Of a stretch of 64,000 nt of DNA, positions 8,800 through 20,360 are shown in pieces. Origin of the DNA: Peribacillus asahii. GTDB lineage: Bacteria > Bacillota > Bacilli > Bacillales > DSM-1321. Location of the stretch: contig NZ_QWVS01000013.1 in assembly GCF_003570725.1 (NCBI RefSeq), positions 335,628 through 399,627 on the forward strand, given 5' to 3'. Position numbers and translations under genes: made by a program. The notes below the pieces were generated by a model. It made no database searches, was not told the origin of the DNA, and saw only the letters and a program-made list of their open reading frames with translations. Position 1 is the first letter of the stretch. Each line of letters starts with the position of its first letter.

Positions 8800-11211
8800 C
8801 TACATCATAATTTGTGGATTTAAATCAATCGAAATGGTCAAATGATGTTGTATAGATTCTTGTTGATAATGCTCTAAAATCGTGTGTAAATGATGATGTA
8901 ATTGCGGCTCCCGCTTGTATTTTATCAGACATTGATAGCGATATCTATTGTTGATTCGACTAAGCGGTGAAGCAACTGGGCCGAAAATAATAGAATGCGG
9001 ACTTAAATGCATTCTTAAATAGTGTGTAATCTTTTCTGTCGTCGCCACCGTTTTCATGACATCTTCATGTGATACGGTAATAAGAACAAGATAGAAATAA
9101 GGCGGATAATGACTTTGCCTCCGAATCAACATTTCTCGTTCATAAAACGAATCATAATGTTGAAGAGCAGCTAACTCAATACTATAATGCTCAGGTGTAT
9201 ATGTTTGAATCACTACTTCTCCAGGAAGATTGTGCCTTCCAGCTCGTCCACTCACTTGCGTTAAAAGCTGAAACGTTTTCTCTGAAGAACGAAAGTCTGG
9301 TAAATGCAACATTGTATCCGCTGATAAAACTCCGACAAGCGTAATATTAGGAAAATCAAGACCTTTTGCAATCATTTGCGTACCAAGTAAAATATCAGCC
9401 TTGCCTTCTCCAAAAGCATTCAACAATCGTTCATGCGAGCCCTTCTTGCTTGTCGTATCCACATCCATACGAATAACGCGTGCTTCAGGGAGTATCTTCG
9501 CTAGTTCTTCCTCTACTTTTTGCGTTCCTGTTCCAAAAAAGCGAATATGTTCACTTTCACATTCTGGACAAACATTGGGCATGCCCTCTTCATGGCCGCA
9601 ATAATGACATTTCATTATATCATTAAAGCGATGATAGGTGAGAGAAATATCACAGTTTGGACAATGAATCACATAGCCGCAGCTGCGGCACATAACAAAG
9701 GATGAGTGCCCTCGTTTATTTAACATCAAAACAGTCTGTTCCCTTTTTTCAAGACGGTCTGTTAATTTCGTCAACAGCATTTCTGAAAACATCGAGCGAT
9801 TTCCATTGCGGAGTTCCTCGCGCATATCGATGATTTCAACAGCTGGAAGTGCACTTTCATTCATGCGTCGGCTCATCGTTAGTAACTTATATACCCCTTT
9901 TTGAGCGCGGGCAAACGATTCTAATGTAGGTGTCGCACTGCCGAGAATAACCGGACAGCGATGTGATTTAGCTCGCTCAATCGCTACATCACGGGCATGG
10001 TAGCGTGGTGTCTCTTCTTGTTTATAGCTTGCTTCATGTTCTTCATCGATAATAATTAAGCCAAGATGTTCAAATGGCGCAAAGATAGCCGATCGTGCCC
10101 CAACAACCACTTTCACTTCTTTACGATGAATTTTACGCCACTCATCATACTTCTCCCCGATTGACAAGCCGCTATGCATCACAGCGACCTGCTCGCCAAA
10201 TCGTTCTTTAAAACGTTTGACCGTTTGCGGTGTTAACGAAATTTCCGGAACAAGCATAATTGCTTCCTCTCCCTTTTCAATAACAGAAGCAATGGCCTGA
10301 AGATAGACTTCCGTTTTTCCGCTTCCTGTTACTCCATATAGAAGAAACACCTCATGTTCTTTGTTCCTAATATTTTCTTGAATCGGATGCAGTGCTAAAG
10401 CTTGCTCATTCGTTAACGACAGCGGCTCTGACCGCTCAAATATTCGGTTTTCATACGGATTACGATACACTTCCTGATTTTCTTCAGCAAGCAGCTGCTT
10501 CTTGACTAATGCTTTGACCGTCCCGTTCGATGTATGCGTTACTTCAAGCAACTCTTTTAACGAAATAGGTTCAGGATGCGCACAGAAATATTGTAAAACC
10601 TCACGTTGTTTTTTCGCATTTCCGGTAAAAGTGAGTGCAATTTCCGCAAGCTTTTCCCCTGTATGTAATGGGCGAATCACTTTAATCGTTTTTTTATTTA
10701 ATTTATTCTTCACATAATAAACAAGCTCGAGATGCCCCTGTTGTACTTCTTTTTGAAAAAGAGCCCCATGTTCTCCTTCAATGACTTCCTTCCAAGTAAT
10801 CGAAGAACGATGTCCCATTGCAGCAAGAACAATAGGAGATAACCTATCTTTTTTTTCTTCGATTATATTAAGGACTTTTTCATATTTTGCTTTCATCGCT
10901 GCTGGAAGCATTGCTTGTAAAGCGGTAATCTTAAAGCACATCGCTTCCCTCGTCATCCAATCAGCAAGCTGCAGCAATTCCTCATTTAAGACCGGTTCTA
11001 AATCCATCGGCTCTTTCATATTACGCAACTTATTCCACTCACTATGATCTTTCACTCCGACCACAAATCCTTGTACCATTCTTGGACCAAAGGGGACAAT
11101 TACACGCATTCCTGGTTGAATGATGTTTGTCCATTTTTCCGGAATTCGATAATCAAATTCACGGTCGGTTTGCTTTGCGGGAACATCCACAATAACTGTT
11201 GCAATGTTCAT
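8800..11211 (-). CDS. priA: Primosomal replication-restart helicase PriA
   Basis: 3'-5' helicase that reloads the replisome at stalled forks. About 803 residues. Features in order: N-terminal DNA-binding domain starting IATVIVDVP, Walker A GVTGSGKTE, Walker B DEEH, then a zinc-binding insert with eight cysteines (CRSCGY, CPNC, CHYC, CPEC), and helicase motifs GTGTQ and VSGRAGR. The start is uncertain: TTG at 11223, ATG at 11220 and ATG at 11211 are all in frame. I chose 11211 because the protein then begins like B. subtilis PriA. It lies just after coaBC, the usual neighbour. Confidence 0.95.
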   Translation of the reverse strand: MNIATVIVDVPAKQTDREFDYRIPEKWTNIIQPGMRVIVPFGPRMVQGFVVGVKDHSEWNKLRNMKEPMDLEPVLNEELLQLADWMTREAMCFKITALQAMLPAAMKAKYEKVLNIIEEKKDRLSPIVLAAMGHRSSITWKEVIEGEHGALFQKEVQQGHLELVYYVKNKLNKKTIKVIRPLHTGEKLAEIALTFTGNAKKQREVLQYFCAHPEPISLKELLEVTHTSNGTVKALVKKQLLAEENQEVYRNPYENRIFERSEPLSLTNEQALALHPIQENIRNKEHEVFLLYGVTGSGKTEVYLQAIASVIEKGEEAIMLVPEISLTPQTVKRFKERFGEQVAVMHSGLSIGEKYDEWRKIHRKEVKVVVGARSAIFAPFEHLGLIIIDEEHEASYKQEETPRYHARDVAIERAKSHRCPVILGSATPTLESFARAQKGVYKLLTMSRRMNESALPAVEIIDMREELRNGNRSMFSEMLLTKLTDRLEKREQTVLMLNKRGHSSFVMCRSCGYVIHCPNCDISLTYHRFNDIMKCHYCGHEEGMPNVCPECESEHIRFFGTGTQKVEEELAKILPEARVIRMDVDTTSKKGSHERLLNAFGEGKADILLGTQMIAKGLDFPNITLVGVLSADTMLHLPDFRSSEKTFQLLTQVSGRAGRHNLPGEVVIQTYTPEHYSIELAALQHYDSFYEREMLIRRQSHYPPYFYLVLITVSHEDVMKTVATTEKITHYLRMHLSPHSIIFGPVASPLSRINNRYRYQCLIKYKREPQLHHHLHTILEHYQQESIQHHLTISIDLNPQIMM

Positions 11212-11219
11212 ACTTTCCA

Positions 11220-12428
11220 TCAATCCTTTTGTAACATTGAAGCTGCTTCAGTTAAAATTCGTTTCGCTGTCTCTGCTTTTGTCAGCATTGGCAAGTTGAT
11301 GGCACTGCCATCTCGTTTAAATATCGTTACAATATTCGTATCTGTTCCAAAGCCTGCTCCTGCTGTCGTCACATTATTGGCTACAATCATATCTGCATTC
11401 TTTTTCTCAAGCTTTCCACGTGCATATTCTTCTACTGCGTTCGTTTCAGCAGCAAACCCAATAATGAGTTGGTGAGTTTTCTTCATTCCCAACTCTTGAA
11501 GAATATCTTTTGTTCGTTCTAACTCAATGACATTGTCTCCCGGTTGTTTTTTCATTTTATGTGTATGATAAACTTTTGGCTTATAATCGGCCACAGCAGC
11601 TGTACCAATAACAATATCCGTATCGTCATAAAATGGCCAGACCGCATCATACATCTCTGCTGCTGATTCTACTTGTACAACATGTGCTTTAGCAGGTGGC
11701 GCCAAATTGACTGGTCCTGAAATAAGCGTTACTTCTGCACCTAGTTTAATTGCTTCTTCTGCCAAAGCATACCCCATCTTGCCAGTCGAATGATTCGTTA
11801 AAAAACGAACGGGATCAATCGCTTCCCGCGTCGGCCCTGCTGTGATTAAACATTTCTTTCCGCTAAGCGGTAATGGCTGATTCTTCTCATTAAAAGCCTG
11901 CTGCAAATGCTGAACAATCGTTTCGGGCTCTTCAAGGCGCCCTTTGCCAACATAACCACACGCTAAATAGCCTTCTCCTGGTTCAATGAACTGATAGCCG
12001 AAAGATCGTAATGTATCCATATTTTTTTGAACAGCAGGATGAGCATACATATGTACATTCATCGCTGGAGCAACCCAAACTGGTGCTTCTGTTGCCAAAA
12101 GTGTTGTCGTAATCATATCATCAGCAATACCATTGGCAATCTTCCCAATCACATTCGCTGTTGCTGGAGCAAGTAGAATAAGATCTGGCCAATCCGCTAA
12201 ATCAATATGAGCAATAACGGCTGAATCCTTCTCATCAAACGTGTCCGTATAAACATCATGTCGTGAGAGCGCTTGAAATGTAAGCGGAGTCACAAATTGA
12301 CGAGCTGAATCACTCATGATTACCTTCACCGAAGCTCCTGCTTGTGTTAATCTACTTGTTAAAGCTGCTGCCTTATACACAGCAATCCCACCTGTTACAC
12401 AAAGAAGAATCTTTTTATCGATAAGCAT
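11220..12428 (-). CDS. coaBC: Phosphopantothenoylcysteine synthetase/decarboxylase CoaBC
   Basis: Bifunctional coenzyme A enzyme: CoaB joins cysteine to phosphopantothenate and CoaC decarboxylates the product with FMN. The N-terminal flavin domain shows GGIAVYKA, APATANVIGKIA and the PAMN segment. The C-terminal synthetase begins near GPTREAIDPVRF with the STGKMG motif. The ATG at 12428 has an AGGGGGAA site, and the upstream extension lacks one. About 402 residues, close to B. subtilis. A TATAAT-like -10 lies upstream near 12464, so it may start its own transcript together with priA. Confidence 0.96.
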   Translation of the reverse strand: MLIDKKILLCVTGGIAVYKAAALTSRLTQAGASVKVIMSDSARQFVTPLTFQALSRHDVYTDTFDEKDSAVIAHIDLADWPDLILLAPATANVIGKIANGIADDMITTTLLATEAPVWVAPAMNVHMYAHPAVQKNMDTLRSFGYQFIEPGEGYLACGYVGKGRLEEPETIVQHLQQAFNEKNQPLPLSGKKCLITAGPTREAIDPVRFLTNHSTGKMGYALAEEAIKLGAEVTLISGPVNLAPPAKAHVVQVESAAEMYDAVWPFYDDTDIVIGTAAVADYKPKVYHTHKMKKQPGDNVIELERTKDILQELGMKKTHQLIIGFAAETNAVEEYARGKLEKKNADMIVANNVTTAGAGFGTDTNIVTIFKRDGSAINLPMLTKAETAKRILTEAASMLQKD

Positions 12429-12573
12429 AGAATTTCCCCCTAGCTTGAACATTGTTTAGTTTATTATAATCCAAATGGATATAAAACGAATATCACTTTA
12501 CCTTTTGAAACGATTATCATTCAAACATCTATTCCAATAGAATAAGTTCATGCAGACATCCCCTTCTCCTGCA

Positions 12574-12656
12574 CAAAAAGAAAAGGTCTGACAACGTTTG
12601 CAGAGCGAGATACGGTAGATAAACTACCGAGCCTCATTGCTTTACGGAGTCAGACC
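12574..12656 (-). terminator. Long branched terminator-like structure after rpoZ
   Basis: Downstream of rpoZ, GGTCTGAC (12585-12592) pairs with GTCAGACC (12649-12656) across 56 bases. Inside, CGGTAG (12613-12618) pairs with CTACCG (12624-12629) around a five-base loop, and further short pairings (GAG/CTC, GCA/TGC, CGT/ACG) are possible. On the minus strand the outer stem is followed by TTTTCTTTTT. It is far longer than a simple terminator. It may be a structured RNA, or a small mobile palindrome serving as the terminator of gmk-rpoZ. Confidence 0.6.
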
Positions 12657-12682
12657 CGAAAAGGTCAAGCAAATACGATTAC

Positions 12683-12889
12683 TTACTTTTCTTCATATTG
12701 ATTCGTATAAGTTAATTTTCCAGAATAAATTTCCTCTAGCGCACGACCAACAGATTTATGAGAAACTGGCTTTTCAACCTGGCAATCTTCCTTCATTTGC
12801 ATTTCACGAGCGCGCTTAGCAGCAACAGAAACAAGTGAGTATTTAGAATCAATTTTAAGTAATAAAGAATCAATTGGTGGATATAACAT
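12683..12889 (-). CDS. rpoZ: RNA polymerase omega subunit
   Basis: Small subunit that helps fold and stabilise the beta' subunit of RNA polymerase. 68 residues, with the conserved N-terminal [15 protein letters not shown] and AAKRAREM segments and [12 protein letters not shown] in the middle. It follows gmk by three bases, with a GGAGG site inside the gmk 3' end. The remA-gmk-rpoZ order matches B. subtilis. Since only this gene lies before the large hairpin, it is probably the last of its transcript. Confidence 0.95.
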   Translation of the reverse strand: MLYPPIDSLLLKIDSKYSLVSVAAKRAREMQMKEDCQVEKPVSHKSVGRALEEIYSGKLTYTNQYEEK

Positions 12890-12892
12890 AAT

Positions 12893-13781
<889 letters not shown>

Positions 13782-13835
13782 TATTGTCCTCCATCCCTAT
13801 TCTATTGTCACCTTGAAGCTTTAATCATAAACAAC

Positions 13836-14711
13836 CTATTCAATATTTTGAACTTGTTCTTTCATCTTTTCTAATAAGCTTTTCATTTCGACAACTTCCT
13901 TTGTAATAAGAGAGTCATTTCCCTTTGAACCAATTGTGTTGACTTCTCGGTTCATCTCTTGTACAAGAAAATCAAGCTTACGACCAATCGGATCTTTTTG
14001 CTTCAATGTTTCTGCGAATTGTAATAAGTGGCTTTCTAATCTAGTTAACTCTTCGTTAATGTCACACTTATCTGCAAAAATGGCAGCTTCTGTAACAAGT
14101 CGACTTTCTTCAATCAATCCGTCCGTTAACTCGTTTAACTTCATCGCTAGCCTGTCTTTATAAGCACGAACAACAGAAGGAGCATATTGTTTCACATGCT
14201 GTGCAATAGCTGCTAACTTTTCCTTATGTTTTTCTAAGTCATAAGCTAGCTCTTGACCTTCTTGAACACGCATACGTTTTACATCTTCTAACGCGCTTGT
14301 TAAGGCTTGCAGTAGAAGCCATTCCACTTCATCATTTTCTGCGGGCACTTCCTCTACCGAAAAAACCGTTTCAAGTTTCAGTAAATCTTGTAACGTAACT
14401 TGTGATGTAAACTGATACTTTTCTTGTACTGTATCTATGAGTGAAACAAATTGATCTGCAATATCCCAATCGAACTTCAGCTCCTTAGAAACAAGGCCTT
14501 CTCCTTCGACTGTAATAAAAATTTCTCCCCGTCCACGTCGAATATATTCATTTGCTTTCTTCTTTACTTTATCTTCTAAGAATAAAAGCTGTCGCGGCAT
14601 TCGAATATTGTATTCACAAAAGCGATGATTCACCGTTTTAATTTCAACAGTTACCCTTACATGATCATTCTCTGCCTTACCTCGTCCATAGCCTGTCATA
14701 CTAATAACCAT
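13836..14711 (-). CDS. yloC: YicC-family endoribonuclease-like protein YloC
   Basis: Homologue of YicC, reported in E. coli as an endoribonuclease acting on small RNAs and mRNA. About 291 residues. The N-terminal YicC domain starts MTGYGRGKAE and includes VNHRFCEYNIRMP. The C-terminal DUF1732 part ends DFLVQEMNREVNTIGSK. The ATG at 14711 is chosen because AGGAAGTG lies five bases upstream. A TATAAT (14745-14750) sits about 35 bases before the start, so this is probably the head of a yloC-remA-gmk-rpoZ unit. Confidence 0.93.
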   Translation of the reverse strand: MVISMTGYGRGKAENDHVRVTVEIKTVNHRFCEYNIRMPRQLLFLEDKVKKKANEYIRRGRGEIFITVEGEGLVSKELKFDWDIADQFVSLIDTVQEKYQFTSQVTLQDLLKLETVFSVEEVPAENDEVEWLLLQALTSALEDVKRMRVQEGQELAYDLEKHKEKLAAIAQHVKQYAPSVVRAYKDRLAMKLNELTDGLIEESRLVTEAAIFADKCDINEELTRLESHLLQFAETLKQKDPIGRKLDFLVQEMNREVNTIGSKGNDSLITKEVVEMKSLLEKMKEQVQNIE

Positions 14712-14760
14712 GGTTTCACTTCCTATCAAACATAATGTACAGTCATTATATGTATTGGAA

Positions 14761-14794
14761 AAAATAAAAAGGTAATAGAGAACACTCTACTACC
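14761..14794 (-). terminator. Terminator after the calcium-type ATPase gene
   Basis: On the minus strand GGTAGTAGAG and CTCTATTACC (one G-T pair) enclose a four-base loop, followed by TTTTTATTTT. It lies just past the yloB stop and before the yloC promoter. Confidence 0.85.
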
Positions 14795-14813
14795 TTATGG
14801 ATTATATCATATA

Positions 14814-17492
14814 TTATTTTGATTTTCTTGCTAAAAAGCTGCCAGCCAGTAAAAAAGTTGGAATCGACGACATTCCGATAATTAACAGCCAATCACGAGC
14901 AGGAATCGCAATCGTATGGAAAATCAGTTGCAATGGCTGATAATAAATGACCGCAATCATTAACAGTAAAGAAGACAATACGGCACCAACTAAATATTTA
15001 TTTCCAAAAGGATTTCGTGAAAAGATGGAACGTTCGCTTCGGCAGTCAAACACGTGAATCAGCTGCGTTAGCACTAATGTAGCAAAAGCGACCGTCTGAG
15101 CATATTCCAAATTGTCCGGATTCGCACGATAGACAATATAAAAAGCAATCAAGGTGGAAACACCAATTAAAAAACCGCGAGAAATGATTTTCCACCCAAG
15201 TCCCCTTGCAAATACGCCTTCGTTTGGACTGCGCGGCTTTTGCTTCATCACATCATCTTCTGGCTCATCTAGACCTAAAGCCATCGCCGGTAAACCATCT
15301 GTCACTAAATTGACGAATAAGATTTGAATAGGCACCATCGGCAACGGTAAGGCACAAAGCATGGCAAAAAACATCACCAAAATTTCTCCTACATTCGAAG
15401 CTAATAAATAACGAATAAACTTCCGAATGTTTTCATAAATATTTCGTCCTTCTTTAATCGCTGATTTAATCGTCGCAAAATTATCATCCACTAATATGAG
15501 TGAGGAAGCTTCTTTTGCCACATCTGTTCCTGTAATCCCCATCGCTACCCCAATATCCGCTGTTTTAATAGCCGGGGCATCATTCACTCCATCGCCGGTC
15601 ATCGCTACGATATGCCCTTTATTTTGCAGAGCCTTTACAATTTGTAGTTTGTGCTCAGGTGACACACGAGCGAACACCGCAACATCTTCCACTATTTCTT
15701 CTAGCTCTTCAAACGACAAATCATTTAATTGCTTCCCTTCAATAACCTTCTCCTTGCCCTTTAAAATACCGAGCTGCGCAGCAATCGCTTTAGCGGTCGT
15801 TACATGGTCTCCCGTAATCATCACTGTTTTAATGCCTGCTTCTCGACATTCTTTAATAGCTTGCTTCACTTCAGGACGCGGAGGATCAATCATTCCTTGC
15901 AGCCCCATAAATGTTAAGTTCTTTTCAGCTTCCTCTTCATGTAACACGACATGTCCAGCCGCTAATGGCTTATAGCCTACCGCAATCATCCGAAGAGCAA
16001 GTGAAGCTAGTCCTTCCATTTCTCGATGAACACTTGCTTGATATTCTTTATTCAAAGGAGCTGTTTTCCCATCCCACAAAATCGACTCACAGCGAGCAAA
16101 CAGGACATCTGGAGCCCCTTTCGTTACAACAAAATGCTTTCCTGCTTCATCTTTTATGATGACACTCATCATTTTTCGTGTCGAATCAAACGGAAATTCC
16201 TTCACAATTGTAAACTTCTCAAACAATTGCTCTCTCGTTAATCCTGCTTTTAATGCAGCAACAAACATCGCTCCTTCTGTTGGATCACCATCTAACGTAA
16301 ACCGATCTCCTTTTCTCACTAAATCCGCTTTATTACACAGCATACCGAATGTTAACAATTGAAGCAATGACTTTTCCGCTTGTACAGAAACAGCTCGTTC
16401 ACCGTCTAGAAATTCTCCTTCAGGAGCATAGCCCGTCCCTGTAGCATCCCATGTCTTTCCGCCACTCCATAGCTTTGTCACTGTCATTTTGTTTTGTGTC
16501 ATCGTTCCTGTTTTATCTGAACAAATAACCGATGCACAACCGAGCGTTTCAACAGCGGGAAGCTTACGAACAATCGCCTGCTGCTTAATCATACGTTGCA
16601 CACCTAGCGACAAGGCGACCGTCACAATAGCCGGCAAGCCTTCAGGAATAGCTGCAACCGCCAGCGATACCCCTGCTAAAAACATCGTATACACGTCATG
16701 TCCTTGTAATACACCTGTCAATACTACAATAACGGTTAACACGAGTGCCGTCGCAATTAAAACTTTACCAAGCTGCTCCAATCTGCGTTGAAGCGGTGTA
16801 ATCATCGTTTCCGCTGTTTGAAGCAAGTGGGCAATTTTCCCCATCGCTGTATCCATTCCAGTGGCGATGACAATTCCTTTACCGCTTCCTCTCGTTACCA
16901 TCGTCCCCATAAATGCTTTATTCTCTTCGTCCCCAATACCATCTGCATCAAATAAAAGCGGCTCAGATGTTTTAACAGCCGGTTGCGATTCACCTGTTAA
17001 AGCAGATTCTTCAATTTCTAAACTGAATGATTCAATAATTCGCAAATCTGCTCCGATTCGGTCACCGCTTGCAAATTTTAACACATCTCCAACAACGACT
17101 TCCTTAGAGGGTATTTTTATCCATTTATTATCACGTAACACATGGACTTGCGGAGCAGACATCTCCTTTAAAGCATCTAAAGACTTCTCTGCTTTTCGTT
17201 CTTGAAAAAATCCAAGAATCCCGTTTAAAAACACAATTGCAATGATAGCAATGGCATCTACATACTCACCTAGTATCCCAGAGATAAGCGTTGCGACCAA
17301 TAATACGAGCACCATGAAATCTTTAAACTGGGCAAAAAATAACAGTAACGCAGACTGTTTTTCAGCCTCTTGAAGTTCGTTAAACCCATGTTTACGCTGC
17401 CTTTTCGTCACCTCATCTTTGTTCAATCCAAGCTTAATGCTTGTTTGAAGAGCATTCTCTATTTCTTGCGTCTTCATTTCCCGGAACTTCAT
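14814..17492 (-). CDS. yloB: P-type Ca2+-transporting ATPase (YloB-like)
   Basis: SERCA-type pump that expels Ca2+ using ATP. 892 residues, the same size as B. subtilis YloB. The actuator motif LTGES is near residue 180, the Ca-site membrane helix [11 protein letters not shown] near 285-295, the phosphorylated aspartate in [10 protein letters not shown] near 328, the ATP-site KGAPD near 470, and the hinge [10 protein letters not shown] near 610. About ten membrane helices are expected. The start ATG follows a GAGG fifteen bases away, a weak site, but the protein begins as in B. subtilis. It is divergent from rqcH across a 250-bp region. The B. subtilis gene is linked to sporulation and germination fitness. 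Confidence 0.95.
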   Translation of the reverse strand: MKFREMKTQEIENALQTSIKLGLNKDEVTKRQRKHGFNELQEAEKQSALLLFFAQFKDFMVLVLLVATLISGILGEYVDAIAIIAIVFLNGILGFFQERKAEKSLDALKEMSAPQVHVLRDNKWIKIPSKEVVVGDVLKFASGDRIGADLRIIESFSLEIEESALTGESQPAVKTSEPLLFDADGIGDEENKAFMGTMVTRGSGKGIVIATGMDTAMGKIAHLLQTAETMITPLQRRLEQLGKVLIATALVLTVIVVLTGVLQGHDVYTMFLAGVSLAVAAIPEGLPAIVTVALSLGVQRMIKQQAIVRKLPAVETLGCASVICSDKTGTMTQNKMTVTKLWSGGKTWDATGTGYAPEGEFLDGERAVSVQAEKSLLQLLTFGMLCNKADLVRKGDRFTLDGDPTEGAMFVAALKAGLTREQLFEKFTIVKEFPFDSTRKMMSVIIKDEAGKHFVVTKGAPDVLFARCESILWDGKTAPLNKEYQASVHREMEGLASLALRMIAVGYKPLAAGHVVLHEEEAEKNLTFMGLQGMIDPPRPEVKQAIKECREAGIKTVMITGDHVTTAKAIAAQLGILKGKEKVIEGKQLNDLSFEELEEIVEDVAVFARVSPEHKLQIVKALQNKGHIVAMTGDGVNDAPAIKTADIGVAMGITGTDVAKEASSLILVDDNFATIKSAIKEGRNIYENIRKFIRYLLASNVGEILVMFFAMLCALPLPMVPIQILFVNLVTDGLPAMALGLDEPEDDVMKQKPRSPNEGVFARGLGWKIISRGFLIGVSTLIAFYIVYRANPDNLEYAQTVAFATLVLTQLIHVFDCRSERSIFSRNPFGNKYLVGAVLSSLLLMIAVIYYQPLQLIFHTIAIPARDWLLIIGMSSIPTFLLAGSFLARKSK

Positions 17493-17631
17493 CGAGCATC
17501 ACACATCCTCTGCATAATAGTAGAAAAGTGGCGGCGGGATTATTTACAGCAACAGATAATGTGCACGATCTAAGCAGTACTCCCCCTCCTCTAACCTTGC
17601 CAAGCTCCAACCATCTCTCCTCCCATACATA

Positions 17632-17660
17632 TTCAGACTCGTCCAAAAAAATGCTATAAT
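17632..17660 (+). promoter_or_regulatory. Extended -10 promoter of rqcH
   Basis: TGCTATAAT at 17652-17660 is an extended -10 element. TTCAGA at 17632-17637 gives four of six matches to a -35 at a 17-base spacing. The rqcH start codon lies about 82 bases further on. Confidence 0.65.
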
Positions 17661-17742
17661 GATTATGAAAAGTGGTACCAGTCTCGATTGCTTACCATAT
17701 AGTCGTTACTTCACTCAATATTTGAAAAAGGATGTAGAATAT

Positions 17743-19458
17743 ATGTCATTTGACGGATTATTTACAAAGGCGATGACAGAAGAAATCGCTTCTTTACTAA
17801 AAGGCGGCCGTATTAACAAAGTGCATCAGCCTTATAAAAACGAATTAATTTTGGTTGTTCGGGCAGGCAAGAAAAATTTTAAATTATTACTCTCTGCTCA
17901 TCCAAGCTATGCAAGAGTTCAAATAACAGAAGAAGATTATGAGAATCCAAAAGAGCCGCCAATGTTTTGCATGCTGCTCAGAAAGCATCTTGAAGGATTT
18001 ACGATTGAGGATATTCGTCAACATGAATTAGACCGAATGATTATTCTGGATGTAAAAGGACGTAACGAACTCGGCGATTTATCTCAAAAACAATTAATTA
18101 TTGAGATTATGGGTCGTCACAGCAACATTATTTTAGTCGATCAAGAACGAAATATGATTCTCGACAGTATTAAACATGTATCTTATGCAGTGAATAGTCA
18201 CCGTTCCATTTTGCCAGGGCAAGAGTACAAGCTCCCTCCTGCACAGCACAAACAAAACCCATTTACTGCTTCTACAGAAGATATCGTAAAACAACTAGAT
18301 TTCAATGCGGGCAAATTAGATCGTCAGCTTGTACAACAATTCGCCGGAATCTCCCCTTTATTCGCTAAAGAAGCCGTTCATCTCGCTGGACTTGCTAATT
18401 CAGACACATTGCCGGGGGCTTTTCTTGCATTAATCCATACTCTTTCTAAGCAAGATTACATACCTACTATGATATCAGATGGAAAAAAAGACGTGTTTTA
18501 TATGCTTCCTTTACATCATCTTTCTGGCGAGGCTAAATCTTTCTCGTCGCTTAGCCAAATGCTGGATCGCTTTTATTTTGGTAAGGCTGAGCGTGATCGT
18601 GTTAAGCAGCAAGGACATGACCTTGAACGATTCATCACAAACGAAGTGGAAAAAAACCGAAAAAAAATTGGAAAGCTTGAACGAACATTACAAGAAACCG
18701 AACGCAGTGAGCAATATCAACTATATGGCGAATTATTGACCGTGAACTTATATCAAATGACAAAGGGACTAACGGAGATTGAAGTCGTCAATTATTATGA
18801 TGAAAATGAAGGGACCGTCGTTATTCCACTTAATCCACAAAAAACACCGACAGAAAACGCTCAGCATTATTTCGCTAAATATCAAAAAGCGAAAAATGCA
18901 GTCGCTATTGTTCAAGAACAAATTGAAAAAACAAAAGAGGAATTACACTACTTTGAAACGTTGCAGCAGCAGCTACAATCCGCATCACCAAAGGATGTAG
19001 AAGAAATTCGTGAAGAGTTGCAAGAAGAAGGCTACTTACGCCAAAAGCAAAAAAAAGGCATGAAAAAACCTGCCAATGCCAAACCGCAGCTTGAAACATA
19101 CCACTCTACAAACGGAGATATTATTTTCGTTGGAAAAAACAATAAACAAAACGATTACTTAACAAATAAATTTGCTCGTCGTGATGAAATATGGCTTCAT
19201 ACGAAAGATATTCCTGGTTCACATGTTGTCATTCGCAACGAAGTACCGAGCGAACAAACGATTAAAGAAGCTGCTATTTTAGCCGCTTACTATAGTAAAG
19301 CCCGGCAATCAAGCTCTGTCCCAGTTGATTATACAAAGGTACGTCATGTAAAAAAACCAAGCGGCGCAAAACCCGGCTTCGTCATTTATGAACAGCAGCA
19401 AACCCTGTTCGTTACACCAGACGAGGAAATCGTCATTCAATTAAAAAATAATGAATAG
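17743..19458 (+). CDS. rqcH: Ribosome quality-control factor RqcH (NFACT family)
   Basis: Binds stalled 50S subunits and recruits Ala-tRNA to add C-terminal alanine tails that mark truncated proteins for degradation. The only plus-strand gene in the window. From the ATG at 17743 (AAAGGAT upstream) it has 571 residues, the length of B. subtilis YloA/RqcH. NFACT-N covers about 1-130. D97 and R98, needed for tRNA binding in B. subtilis, are at exactly those positions (HELDR). A coiled-coil middle follows at about 290-430. The C-terminal NFACT-R domain contains [15 protein letters not shown]. The upstream ORF extension (17659-17742) overlaps the promoter and is not translated in my reading. Confidence 0.96.
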   Translation: MSFDGLFTKAMTEEIASLLKGGRINKVHQPYKNELILVVRAGKKNFKLLLSAHPSYARVQITEEDYENPKEPPMFCMLLRKHLEGFTIEDIRQHELDRMIILDVKGRNELGDLSQKQLIIEIMGRHSNIILVDQERNMILDSIKHVSYAVNSHRSILPGQEYKLPPAQHKQNPFTASTEDIVKQLDFNAGKLDRQLVQQFAGISPLFAKEAVHLAGLANSDTLPGAFLALIHTLSKQDYIPTMISDGKKDVFYMLPLHHLSGEAKSFSSLSQMLDRFYFGKAERDRVKQQGHDLERFITNEVEKNRKKIGKLERTLQETERSEQYQLYGELLTVNLYQMTKGLTEIEVVNYYDENEGTVVIPLNPQKTPTENAQHYFAKYQKAKNAVAIVQEQIEKTKEELHYFETLQQQLQSASPKDVEEIREELQEEGYLRQKQKKGMKKPANAKPQLETYHSTNGDIIFVGKNNKQNDYLTNKFARRDEIWLHTKDIPGSHVVIRNEVPSEQTIKEAAILAAYYSKARQSSSVPVDYTKVRHVKKPSGAKPGFVIYEQQQTLFVTPDEEIVIQLKNNE

Positions 19459-19466
19459 CAACGTAA

Positions 19467-19494
19467 GAGGCTGCCAACACAGCCTCTTTTCTTT
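19467..19494 (+). terminator. Terminator after rqcH
   Basis: GAGGCTG and CAGCCTC form a seven-base stem with a six-base loop followed by TTTTCTTT, nine bases past the rqcH stop. Confidence 0.85.
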
Positions 19495-19549
19495 GAAATG
19501 GAATAATCATGTCCAATTCACTATATTTAATTATTTGGTTATGCTCATA

Positions 19550-19589
19550 AATATTGTTAATTTATACGAACGTTATTTAACAGAACCAA
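19550..19589. repeat. Direct repeat copy 1, next to the ABC gene stop
   Basis: Aligns with 21932-21967 in the same orientation at 33 of 36 positions, with one four-base insertion (19570-19573). Shared blocks are AATATTGTT, TATACGA and TTAACAGAACCAA. The repeat ends exactly at the ABC ATPase stop codon. The two copies bracket the ABC and ppx genes. A weaker third match, TTTTAACAGAAAT, lies at 20414-20426 between the two genes. Confidence 0.7.
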
Positions 19590-20360
19590 TTATTTAAGTG
19601 CAATCCACGTTCGATCTTGCTCATGTTGAATGGCAATCGGCTGCTTAAAAAAATCTGAAAGCATAGATTCTGTTAACTGTTCATTCGTTCGTCCAGAAGC
19701 AAATACTTTCCCCTCACGCATCAAAAGAGTATGTGTAAAGCACGGTAAAATTTCTTCAACATGATGCGTCACGTAAATAAGTGTCGGACCGTTTGGCTCA
19801 GTGGCAACCTTTTCGATAAACTGAAGCAACTGTTCTCTTGCTAGTAAATCTAGTCCTGTGCATGGTTCATCTAAAATAAGAAGCTTAGGCGACGGCATAA
19901 GCGCTCTTGCAATAAGCACTCGTTGGCGCTCTCCTTGCGATAAAACGCCATAAGCTTGATCCTGTAAATGTTCACATTGTAATAACTTCATTAATTCTTT
20001 TGCACGCTCAATATCACGTTCATCTACTTTATCGTATAAGCCAATTGAAGCAAATTTTCCGCTTAAGATAATCTGAAACACCGTATCATACTCTCGAAAG
20101 CGCTGTTGCAGTGATGAACTCACCCAGCCAATTTCTTTACGCAGCTCAGGTAAATTCGTTTGACCAAATGTATGTCCTAATACATGAACTTTCCCCTCTG
20201 TCGGCCAAATATAGCCATTGATTATATTTAAAAGCGTTGTTTTCCCAGAACCATTTAGCCCTAATAGACACCAATACTCTCCTTGTTGTACAGACCACGA
20301 TACATCATGTAAAATATGCTTATTATTACGTCGAAATGAAACATTTTCTACAGTAATCAA
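19590..20360 (-). CDS. ABC transporter ATP-binding protein, YlmA-like
   Basis: Stand-alone ABC ATPase of 256 residues: Walker A GLNGSGKTT near 34-42, signature LSQGERQR near 141-148, Walker B LLILDEP near 162-168 and a switch histidine in VTHH. No membrane permease lies nearby, so the partner or substrate is unknown. The protein resembles YlmA, which in B. subtilis lies between sigG and ylmC; that place is empty here, so this may be the relocated gene, though I cannot prove it. The start is a TTG (20358-20360) with GAGAGGG upstream. It is separated from ppx by a terminator and lies within the repeat-bracketed interval. Confidence 0.85.
   Translation of the reverse strand: MITVENVSFRRNNKHILHDVSWSVQQGEYWCLLGLNGSGKTTLLNIINGYIWPTEGKVHVLGHTFGQTNLPELRKEIGWVSSSLQQRFREYDTVFQIILSGKFASIGLYDKVDERDIERAKELMKLLQCEHLQDQAYGVLSQGERQRVLIARALMPSPKLLILDEPCTGLDLLAREQLLQFIEKVATEPNGPTLIYVTHHVEEILPCFTHTLLMREGKVFASGRTNEQLTESMLSDFFKQPIAIQHEQDRTWIALK

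Noticed and set aside
11044..11475. 143-residue plus-strand ORF
   Set aside because: Spans the priA-coaBC junction on the opposite strand; no ribosome site and low-complexity composition.
12505..12530. Fur-box-like TGATAAT upstream of coaBC
   Set aside because: Only one half-site matches; the second half agrees at about three of seven positions.
15496..15975. 159-residue plus-strand ORF
   Set aside because: Antisense to the calcium-type ATPase gene; no start signal or family motif.
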